Part shown: one piece after another, positions 52,918 to 59,910 of the stretch
Layout: the number at the start of each line of letters is the position of its first letter
Position numbering within the stretch: the first letter of the stretch is position 1
Origin: an uncultured Prolixibacteraceae bacterium
Lineage (GTDB): Bacteria > Bacteroidota > Bacteroidia > Bacteroidales > Prolixibacteraceae
Direction of reading: 5' to 3'
Length of the DNA: 64,000 nt
Assembly (NCBI GenBank): GCA_937915865.1
Contig: CALGIG010000033.1
Span: 1-64,000, forward strand
Translations under genes and position numbers: made by a program
Notes under the pieces: generated by a model
Database searches by the model: none
Seen by the model: only the letters and a program-made list of their open reading frames with translations
Told to the model about the DNA's origin: nothing

Positions 52918-53841
52918 TTATAAAACAGTATACATGATAACAACCAGGGACAAAACGGAAATAAACGCCCAGAGTAAAACTCCCTGTATTAAAGGTCTTA
53001 CACCCACTGAACGAATTAAGTCTTTTGATAAACCTGTACCAATTAAAAACAGGGTAATTTTCAGTCCAATTTTTGACAACATTACTATATATGAAGTTCC
53101 GGTGTGAATAGCCGGAATAAAGGTGTTGATAAGCATTGCCGCTACATACAGAAAAATGAAATACGGAATTTTAATCCTTGCTGATTTGTTTTTAAAAGCA
53201 AAAACGGTAATGAAGGCTAAGGGAATTATCCATAAAGCACGTTCTAATTTAATTATTGTAGCAATTTGAAGGGCTTCCTGTCCATACTTTCCAGCAGCCC
53301 CTACTACCGAACTGGTATCGTGAATGGCAATAGCAGCCCATACTCCAAATTGGTGTTGCGACAAATGGATTAATTTACCAATAAACGGAAATGCAAATAA
53401 TGCAATGGAATTTAAAATAAAAACAATACCTAAAGCTGTTGTAATTTGTTTTTCGGTTGATTTAATAATGGGAGATATGGCTGCAATAGCACTACCACCG
53501 CAAACCGCAGTGCCAGTTGATATTAAATACGAGGTGTTTTTTTCAATTTTCAGCCGTTTACCAATAAATAAGCCTAATATAATAGTACTTAATATGGAAA
53601 AAATAGTAAATAAAATACCTTGTTTTCCTGCCTCAAAAGCCTGAAAGGCATTCATGCCAAAGCCTAAGCCTACAACGGATATTTGTAACAAAATATGAGT
53701 TAATTTCTTACTCAGTTTTAAGAACGGGTGCTGAATAGTTTGAGTTAATACAATGCCCATAAGCAAAGCAATAGGGGTATCAATAACGGGCATGGCACAA
53801 ATACTGATTGCAACAATGTAAATGATTTTTGAATATTTCAT
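52918..53841 (-). CDS. YeiH/PSE-family putative sulfate exporter
   Basis: A protein of 307 aa with about ten membrane segments. Family words are GLGFGMNAFQAFEAGKQG, STGTAVCGGSAIAAISPIIKS and AIHDTSSVVGAAGKYG, as in the UPF0324/YeiH group (PF03601). Described as putative sulfate or sulfite exporters; the substrate is not proven. It precedes chrA directly, and a LysR gene lies 76 bases upstream on the same strand. In E. coli the LysR protein YeiE sits next to yeiH, so the pairing is conserved. Confidence 0.85.
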   Translation of the reverse strand: MKYSKIIYIVAISICAMPVIDTPIALLMGIVLTQTIQHPFLKLSKKLTHILLQISVVGLGFGMNAFQAFEAGKQGILFTIFSILSTIILGLFIGKRLKIEKNTSYLISTGTAVCGGSAIAAISPIIKSTEKQITTALGIVFILNSIALFAFPFIGKLIHLSQHQFGVWAAIAIHDTSSVVGAAGKYGQEALQIATIIKLERALWIIPLAFITVFAFKNKSARIKIPYFIFLYVAAMLINTFIPAIHTGTSYIVMLSKIGLKITLFLIGTGLSKDLIRSVGVRPLIQGVLLWAFISVLSLVVIMYTVL

Positions 53842-53917
53842 TACTAATTAAATTAATTGCTTCAAACGTAACTGAAAGATAATCAGCAATCAAATCATAA
53901 AAAGTAATGCTCAATTA

Positions 53918-54811
53918 CTATAAGTTATAGTATTTGTGTATAAAATTGAGAAATAGCTTTGTAAGCCCGGCAGGTTCCGGCCCTTTGGGGGAAATAAAAT
54001 AGAACTGACGGTGAAATTTAAGGCCGGGTATATTTATTAATTTGAAAATACCTGCTGAAAGTTCCTGTTCAATTGCATAGCGTGAAACAATACCCACACC
54101 ATTACCTGTTTTAACAAAAGATTTAATAGCCTCGGTACTGCCTAAATGCATTAGAATATTTAAGTTTTTAGGGCTAATTCCATGGTGCTGAAGATTTCTT
54201 TCTATTATTTCCAACGTTCCTGAACCTCTTTCGCGCAGCACCAATGGAAGTTTAACAAACTCATCGTTTGTAATAAGCTCAGAGGTAATATTGTTTTGAG
54301 CTGATTTAAAAATTAATAATTCATCGTTGATAAATGGCGAATAACGGATATCTGAGTTTGTTGGTTTGCCTTCAACTATCCCAATATCTATTTCATTTTT
54401 TAGTAAATGTTGTTCAATCCGCTCGGTGTTTCCGTTAATCAGGGATAATTTAATTTCGGGGTTTTGTTTATTGAACCGGGCCAATGCCGCAGGAATTACA
54501 TACTGAGCTATGGTTGTACTTGCCCCCAACCGAAGATTGCCTTCGGGATTGCCTTTAAGCTGGCTTAATTCAAATATTGCTTCGTTGTGTAGATTAATAA
54601 TTTGTTCGGCATACGATAGCAATATGTTTCCAGCCTGTGTAAGAACTACTTTATTACCTGTACGATTAAAAAGCTTAACTTCAAGCTCGGCTTCCAATTC
54701 TTTAATATGTTTGGTAATTGCAGGCTGTGTGATAAAAAGCTCGGCAGAAGCTTTAGTAAAACTTAAATTATTGGCAACACACTGAAAAACTTTTAATCTG
54801 AAATCGAGCAT
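53918..54811 (-). CDS. LysR-family transcriptional regulator (YeiE/CysB-like)
   Basis: A protein of 297 aa. N-terminal winged helix (LDFRLKVFQCVANNLSFTKASAELFITQPAITKHIKELEAELEVKLFNR) and C-terminal substrate-binding domain (LGASTTIAQYVIPAALARFNKQNPEI and VGIVSRYAIEQEL). LysR proteins next to YeiH-type exporters usually control them. The spacing (76 bases) suggests regulation in the same direction rather than the usual divergent arrangement. Confidence 0.9.
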   Translation of the reverse strand: MLDFRLKVFQCVANNLSFTKASAELFITQPAITKHIKELEAELEVKLFNRTGNKVVLTQAGNILLSYAEQIINLHNEAIFELSQLKGNPEGNLRLGASTTIAQYVIPAALARFNKQNPEIKLSLINGNTERIEQHLLKNEIDIGIVEGKPTNSDIRYSPFINDELLIFKSAQNNITSELITNDEFVKLPLVLRERGSGTLEIIERNLQHHGISPKNLNILMHLGSTEAIKSFVKTGNGVGIVSRYAIEQELSAGIFKLINIPGLKFHRQFYFISPKGPEPAGLTKLFLNFIHKYYNL

Positions 54812-54957
54812 AGGAAAAGGGTTATGTGATTTTTAGGATGACTGAGAGTTAAATTTAGGATTTAACAATTTGGAATAAAAGTTTAAAGGTGTTACAAATG
54901 TATTACATGATATTTCACTCAAACTAAAAACTTTTACGTCAACTGATTATAAGTAAT

Positions 54958-56052
54958 TTACGAATTCAACCACAACCTAAATTCTGAAACTTTATTTTTA
55001 CTGATTATAATTTCTTCAGGACAGCTTTTTGTTAATTCTAATTTCAACTGATTGTTGCCATATTTGTATATTTTACTAATAGCCCCCATTGAAATAATGA
55101 ATTGCCGGTTTGCCCTAAAGAATTCATTCGGGTTGATTTGTTCGTAAAAATCTTCAAGGTTACTGGTCGAGTTATACACAATATTGTTGTTACAATGGAT
55201 ATAGGTTAATGTATTTTCGGTATAAAAAAAAGCAATATTATTAACAGGGATCGGCACTAACTGGTCTCGCCAATTGATAACTATCCGTTGTTTGCTACTT
55301 GGTGTTTCAGGATTGATTTCAGAAGACAACTTCTGTTGGTTCCGCACAAGGTCGGAATTGAGCTTTGAAAGGTTAAGGACATCACTTAAAAGCATTTCAT
55401 TACCCGTTTCAATATATTTCTCATATCGTGAATTAACCCAACGTACAGCAATAAATGACAATAAAATAATTAGTAAAGCTGAAGCTAACTGAATAAGGAT
55501 AAACTTAACTTTAAGCTCGTGCAATTGGCGTGACAGCAGGCTTGTATTGGCGTGTGCAGCAACCATCCAACCGGTATTACGAACCGGATAAACATAAATT
55601 ATTTCGGATTCTTTGTTTGCATCGCCAAATGTTCTGATTCCTCCGGCAGCCTTGCCATTATTTAATAATTCAGGAAAGCCTAAAGACTCGGGACGTTTTA
55701 AATCATTTACGCGCGAACTTTTATCAACACGCTTTCCTATCTTAGAAGGATTGGGGTGGCATATTTCTACCCCGGAAGTGTCGTACATACAAATGAAACC
55801 TACTGATAAATCGGTATTTTCAATTGAATGCTGAAGGTTTGAAACAACAGTAGATTGAGTTGTACCAAGTTGCAATTGCGCTTCGAGCAGTATTGCAATT
55901 TCACGCGCTTCACGCTTGCCTGCTTCGAACTGGCGATTTATTAACCAATCTTTACTTTGGTTGAACAGATAATTTACCGTTATAGAGCTAATGGTAAAAA
56001 CAACAATTCCCAAACACACGAGTGTAAGCATGTATATTTTGTCTTTTTTCAT
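54958..56052 (-). CDS. Membrane-bound sensor with LytTR DNA-binding domain
   Basis: A protein of 364 aa. One membrane segment at about 8-30, an extracytoplasmic region (about 35-180) with a Cache-like core (GFICMYDTSGVEICHPNPSKIGKRV, then GWMVAAHANTSLL), and a second membrane segment at about 185-205. A short linker leads to a C-terminal LytTR domain (about 260-364, INNIAFFYTENTLTYIHCNN, FYEQINPNEFFRANRQFIISM). A one-component transmembrane regulator, rare in layout. It lies 83 bases downstream of the P460 pair and may respond to their substrate. The sensed ligand is unknown. Confidence 0.8.
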   Translation of the reverse strand: MKKDKIYMLTLVCLGIVVFTISSITVNYLFNQSKDWLINRQFEAGKREAREIAILLEAQLQLGTTQSTVVSNLQHSIENTDLSVGFICMYDTSGVEICHPNPSKIGKRVDKSSRVNDLKRPESLGFPELLNNGKAAGGIRTFGDANKESEIIYVYPVRNTGWMVAAHANTSLLSRQLHELKVKFILIQLASALLIILLSFIAVRWVNSRYEKYIETGNEMLLSDVLNLSKLNSDLVRNQQKLSSEINPETPSSKQRIVINWRDQLVPIPVNNIAFFYTENTLTYIHCNNNIVYNSTSNLEDFYEQINPNEFFRANRQFIISMGAISKIYKYGNNQLKLELTKSCPEEIIISKNKVSEFRLWLNS

Positions 56053-56135
56053 CGGGAAAATTTACCAAAAGTTGATTATGGTAAAGGTACTTTTTCGCCA
56101 GCAAGCGAAGAAATATTCTCTACTATTTCTTTCAC

Positions 56136-56705
56136 TTATGGTATAACCGACATTTTTTCGTTAGTAATAAAAGCAATTCTCTGGTTATAGTTTTCAATAT
56201 TATTTGTCAATTTTAATAGTTGTCCGGTATAGCAGCTGTAAACCGGGACTATTTTGTTTTCGGAATTTTTATTGAACTTTATAATTTCAACAGAAACAAT
56301 ATTCCCAGGAATGTTTGCCCCAAACCAACGAGGGTCTGGCACTTGTTTCCAGGTAACCATATAAAGCACCGCATTTACAGGATACTGCGGGCTGCCGTTG
56401 CTACCTGCATGATTGAACGCAATATTATTCCCATATAATGTTGACATTGTACCGTGTTTGAGATTTACAAACGAGGTAATAACATTTTCCACTAAAGGGT
56501 TAGAGCCTAAGATGTTTGTATCTATTTCTGAAGCCGGCTGATTAAACACCTTTTCTCGTTTTGTGCAGCTTGCAAATGATAAAAGAAAAATTAGCGAAGC
56601 AATACAGTATTTCAGCCATAACAAATATGCACTATTTGACACAGATTGTACTTGCATAGAAAAATTATAGCCTGATGTTTTGTTATTTAAATATGTTGGG
56701 TTCAT
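56136..56705 (-). CDS. P460-like lipoprotein lacking a heme motif
   Basis: A protein of 189 aa, or 173 from ATG 56657. A lipoprotein-type signal (CIASLIFLLSFASC) is followed by a domain resembling cytochrome P460 (HGTMSTLYGNNIAFNHAGSN, VLYMVTWKQVPDPRWFGANIPGNIVSVE). The P460 family normally has a CxxCH heme-c site near the end; none is visible here. It may have lost heme or bind something else. The upstream gene, with which it forms a two-base junction, does have heme sites, so the pair may act together. Confidence 0.65.
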   Translation of the reverse strand: MNPTYLNNKTSGYNFSMQVQSVSNSAYLLWLKYCIASLIFLLSFASCTKREKVFNQPASEIDTNILGSNPLVENVITSFVNLKHGTMSTLYGNNIAFNHAGSNGSPQYPVNAVLYMVTWKQVPDPRWFGANIPGNIVSVEIIKFNKNSENKIVPVYSCYTGQLLKLTNNIENYNQRIAFITNEKMSVIP

Positions 56706-56707
56706 GT

Positions 56708-57676
56708 TTATTGAGCATTAAGTTTTACAGGAAATGTGAACACATAATCATTATTGCTTTCGGGTCTATGACAATTAATACACTCGTTGGTAAATGATGG
56801 CGCTTTACCATAAGGTTTTAAATCAGTGCCTCTCCAACGAGCCCAGCCCCACCCATTTGTTTGGGAATACTTTTTAGTATCTTTAATCATGAACTCGACC
56901 TGCTTGAATTCACCAGTACGTATGTTGCCCGTTGAATCAATTAACTGAGCCCAGGCAACTTTGGCCAATGTACTGCCATCGGGCCAGGGGTTTATGTGGT
57001 TCTCGTTTATTGCTTTTATCGCAATATCGTTGCCATATATAACCCTGATTGAGCCATTATCAAACCGGTCGGAAGTACTAATGGCCTTCCAGTTTTGATA
57101 ACCCGGAATAAATTGAATGCCATTTGGCGCAGGCATTACCGATAAGGTTTGTTTCTCTTTAATATCAGATTGGTAAATGAATTTTTTGTACTGCTTTTCA
57201 ACATTAGTAATTGCTGTTGAATCTGATTGTTTACAGGGTGAAATATCTTTTAAATATTGTTTTATGGTTTCAATATCGTTGTCTGAAACCCGGGCACTTT
57301 GGTGAATATACGTATATGACTTTAAGGGCATTTCTCCCGAAAGTATTTTGTTTAAGCTATAATACAATGCTGCCTTCTGAGCTGAAGGGGTAAGCTTATC
57401 CCATTCGGAAAAATTTAAGACTTTACGCCCTTCTTTTACGTGGGAGGCTACCATCCATTGAGCAGGGATTATATTATCATACCAAGCTAATTGGGTTTCG
57501 TTGGAATGGCACGCATAACACGATTTTTTCAATATTTTAGCAACATCGGGAGGTGCAGAAATATTCTGACTTACCGGAGGGTTTAGCAATTTAGTACTGA
57601 TTAACTGTAAACAACCAAGAATTATCAATAACACAATTAATACTGCTGCCCATTTCTTTTTAACTTGACTTTTCAT
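56708..57676 (-). CDS. Heme-binding domain plus cytochrome P460 protein
   Basis: A protein of 322 aa with an N-terminal membrane anchor (about 10-27). The first module carries CYACHSNETQLAWYDNIIPAQ, typical of the heme-binding domain PF14376. The second module (about 180-315) resembles P460 (IRVIYGNDIAIKAI, AKVAWAQ) and ends with CINCH. So two CxxCH sites bind heme c in the periplasm. P460 proteins oxidise hydroxylamine or detoxify nitrogen compounds; the substrate here is unknown. It is the first gene of the leftward P460-LytTR set. Confidence 0.8.
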   Translation of the reverse strand: MKSQVKKKWAAVLIVLLIILGCLQLISTKLLNPPVSQNISAPPDVAKILKKSCYACHSNETQLAWYDNIIPAQWMVASHVKEGRKVLNFSEWDKLTPSAQKAALYYSLNKILSGEMPLKSYTYIHQSARVSDNDIETIKQYLKDISPCKQSDSTAITNVEKQYKKFIYQSDIKEKQTLSVMPAPNGIQFIPGYQNWKAISTSDRFDNGSIRVIYGNDIAIKAINENHINPWPDGSTLAKVAWAQLIDSTGNIRTGEFKQVEFMIKDTKKYSQTNGWGWARWRGTDLKPYGKAPSFTNECINCHRPESNNDYVFTFPVKLNAQ

Positions 57677-57820
57677 ATAGAACTTTTGAGGCTAAAAGTA
57701 TTATGCGAAAAATAGGACTGCAATAAAAAATCGTTTAAAGGGATTAAATTGAGTGTAAAGCCGAAAAACTAGATTTGAGAATTATAGATGCTTGAGAAAT
57801 ATAATTTGATTCTGGCGACG

Positions 57821-57859
57821 ATCCTAATTCTTTAATCAAGAGAATGAGTAGGATTTTTT
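57821..57859 (+). terminator. Plus-strand terminator without a visible upstream gene
   Basis: ATCCTA (57821-57826) pairs with TAGGAT (57849-57854), and ATTCT with AGAAT inside, followed by six Ts. It points rightward, but the nearest genes upstream run leftward. An unseen short transcript (57680-57859) may end here, or it may be a remnant or part of a leader of the leftward P460 gene. Confidence 0.5.
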
Positions 57860-58070
57860 GAAAAATGAAAGGTCTTTAACATTAAATTACTATTTAACTC
57901 GCTTTTGCTTTCATATTTACTTATATTCCTCTCATCATGGAGAAGACTTACATATAATCTTTGGAAGTTTTAATCTTGGCCAGTACATTACGGTTCAAAC
58001 TACCTTTGGATTTAGATTTCTTGAAGAATTAAAATTTAAACTGCTTTGATTTCAAGGGATTCCTCTGTCC

Positions 58071-58170
58071 CCCGGCACATTCCCTTCACCTCGCTTTACC
58101 GCTCCCTAAGCCGGTTCGTGCCTTACCGAAATCGGTCGCTGAGTACGCTCGTTCAGATAATAAGCCGGAT
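58071..58170 (+). repeat. Island-flanking repeat, right copy
   Basis: The diverged direct copy of 51601-51716; shared words include CATTC.CTTCAC.TCGCTTT, CCTAA and CGTTCAGATAATAAG versus TGTTCAGCTCATTAG. The copy is more GC-rich than the left one and carries an extra GAAATCGG/CGGTCG block. The interval between the two copies is the ChrA-to-P460 gene set. Confidence 0.5.
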
Positions 58171-58768
58171 TTGACCCCACGTCAAGAGTGGCCCCTTTCC
58201 TTCCATTAACGCTATTTCCTGCCCCCAATTCCATTTCGCTTGCTCCGGCCTTTTCAACGCATGATCCGAAAAACAAAGGCCGGAAACAAGCTCTATTTCA
58301 ACCCCGCAGTCGCTTCATTCCGGTACAGGTACCACACTTGCCTTTTCCCCGCACACTTTCATAAATCTTTTATCAGGTATTTTTTGTCGAGAACCCGCTT
58401 AGTCAAAATCAAAAAGAAAAGCCAAGTTAGCCGGACTCCCAGCAAACTCAGCCTCAATAAATGCGCAAGGCCAGGCAAGTGTCCCGCTCTTTTAAACATT
58501 TTGGGAATCACTCTTTTCGATTTTTGATACGAATTTCGCGGTCCAGCCTTGCACGTTTGCCCCGTCCGTCATTTTTTCGGCTTTCTTTTTATTTTTTTGA
58601 CTGTTTTTTCTTTTTCTTTTCAAAAATTCTTCGGTTTTCAAATCAAAACAAAACCAATCATTTCAAATTACTTCTTGTTCAACGTCCAATCCATTTTCGG
58701 TTAATTCAATCCGGAATTTATTTCAACAAGCTGACTTTCAATTAAATAATTAACAATAAAAAATACCC

Positions 58769-58792
58769 CACCTGACAATATCTATACAAATG
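58769..58792 (+). repeat. CACCTGACAA motif, copy 2 (upstream of tra operon)
   Basis: CACCTGACAATATCT followed by ATACAAATG, a 24-base relative of the motif at 49283-49309. It stands 100 bases before the first gene of the tra operon. It could be a binding site for the HTH protein of ICE 2 or for RteC, linking the replication and transfer genes. Confidence 0.45.
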
Positions 58793-58891
58793 GTCTGATT
58801 CCAAAGCCAGAGATTTGCTGCGATGATTTTGAAACCTGATTGCCCAATTAGTTCAAAATATTCGCAGTATCAACTCAAAAAACTGAAAACA

Positions 58892-59251
58892 ATGTTTGGA
58901 ATCAATCAAATCAGCTGGGGACAGTTTACCGGTTTTATCCTTTTTATTCTTTTGGCCTGGTACCTGTCCTTTTTTCTGCTGGCCTTTATCAATCAAAAAA
59001 GAAAGAGGAATACACTTTTTGAAGATGACCAATTTATTCCGGTGGAGGCTGAGGGGTTTAACCCTATATCCGTTTCTTCTATGGATTTGCCCTCAGAGTT
59101 AATCCCTGTTCGTCTATCAGAAGACATTGCCCTGCCAGCTTCGCTTTATGAAGAAACTGGGATCGATGACGGTTATTCCATCGACGCTTTTTCCAAACCC
59201 GATCATCCGGAACTGCCAAAAATCCTGGAGAAAATCCAGCATCAATCATAA
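58892..59251 (+). CDS. Small membrane protein at start of tra operon
   Basis: A protein of 119 aa from ATG 58892 (MFGINQISWGQFTGF); the longer frame from 58823 has no support. One hydrophobic segment (about 12-35, LFILLAWYLSFFLLAFIN) is followed by a basic stretch and an acidic, Pro/Ser-rich cytoplasmic tail. First gene of the rightward operon, 39 bases before traE. Similar small one-pass proteins precede traE in other Bacteroidota elements; function unknown. Confidence 0.55.
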   Translation: MFGINQISWGQFTGFILFILLAWYLSFFLLAFINQKRKRNTLFEDDQFIPVEAEGFNPISVSSMDLPSELIPVRLSEDIALPASLYEETGIDDGYSIDAFSKPDHPELPKILEKIQHQS

Positions 59252-59290
59252 ACAATGCTCAATTACTTATTTTTAAAAACTCAAAGTCGC

Positions 59291-59605
59291 ATGAAAACAA
59301 AAGTTCAGTGTTTTTTCAAACGGGCGCAAGCCTTTGTTGCACTCGTTATCCTTAGCATTTACCAGGCTGCCGCTCAATCTGCTGCCGGTATTGACCAGGC
59401 TACTGCCGAAGTCAGTTCGTATGTCGATCCTGTCTCCAACCTGATTATCGCCATTGGTGCAGTTGTTGGGTTGATCGGCGGCGTCCGCGTTTACATCAAA
59501 TGGCAGAGTGGAGACCAGGACACCCAGAAAGCCATTATGGGCTGGTTTGGTGCCTGCCTGTTTTTGATCCTGGTTGGCGTGGTAATCAAAGCATTCTTCG
59601 TGTAA
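59291..59605 (+). CDS. traE: Conjugal transfer protein TraE (DUF4134)
   Basis: A protein of 104 aa from ATG 59291 (MKTKVQCFFKRAQAFVAL) with a signal peptide ending AAAQ, then two hydrophobic segments (VSNLIIAIGAVVGLIGGVRVYIKW and FLILVGVVIKAFFV). Matches DUF4134/TraE, the VirB2-like pilin candidate of CTnDOT-type systems. The motif GGVRVYIKWQSGD is characteristic. Its stop and the traF start overlap by one base, showing tight coupling. Confidence 0.88.
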   Translation: MKTKVQCFFKRAQAFVALVILSIYQAAAQSAAGIDQATAEVSSYVDPVSNLIIAIGAVVGLIGGVRVYIKWQSGDQDTQKAIMGWFGACLFLILVGVVIKAFFV

Positions 59606-59910
59606 TGCACACCTACCCAATCAAAAAGGTGGATACCCGGTTGTACATCAAAGGGCTTTCCGGCCCTTTGGTCTTCCGGGCGCTTTATGGCATCATTGCT
59701 ACCTTCTTCGGTTTCTCCGGCTTATATATCCTGGCAGGTGTTTTCCCTGCCGTGTTGATCGGAGTCCCAGCCTTTTTCGGGTACCTGTACCGGTTGAACA
59801 CCATTCAGAAAAAATACGGACCGGAAGGCTGGAATAAAAAGCAGACCGCGAAGAAACTACCTCAATTTATCAGCTGCAAACGACGAATCCATCAAAACTA
59901 TTCCAGATGA
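59605..59910 (+). CDS. traF: Conjugal transfer protein TraF (DUF4133)
   Basis: A protein of 101 aa from ATG 59605; a longer frame from 59500 overlaps traE and is not real. Two membrane segments (LVFRALYGIIATFFGFSGLYILAG and VFPAVLIGVPAFFGYLY) with the order and spacing of DUF4133/TraF, the VirB3-like inner-membrane component. It overlaps traG by 4 bases (ATGA). Small VirB3-like proteins typically precede the VirB4-type ATPase, as here. Confidence 0.85.
   Translation: MHTYPIKKVDTRLYIKGLSGPLVFRALYGIIATFFGFSGLYILAGVFPAVLIGVPAFFGYLYRLNTIQKKYGPEGWNKKQTAKKLPQFISCKRRIHQNYSR

Larger units (their letters stand above)
57860..58891. other. About 1-kb non-coding region before the tra operon
   Basis: No convincing gene: frames at 57858-58049, 58240-58527 and 58461-58745 have poor composition (long Phe/Ser/Arg runs) and no recognisable motifs. 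It holds the right copy of the island repeat (58071-58170), an AT-rich T-tract segment about 58580-58640, and the second CACCTGACAA motif. An origin of transfer or the tra operon control region would be expected here, but no relaxase gene is nearby. Confidence 0.5.

Noticed and set aside
58240..58745. Two overlapping rightward frames before the tra operon
   Set aside because: Phe/Ser/Arg-rich runs typical of AT-rich non-coding DNA; no start context or motif.
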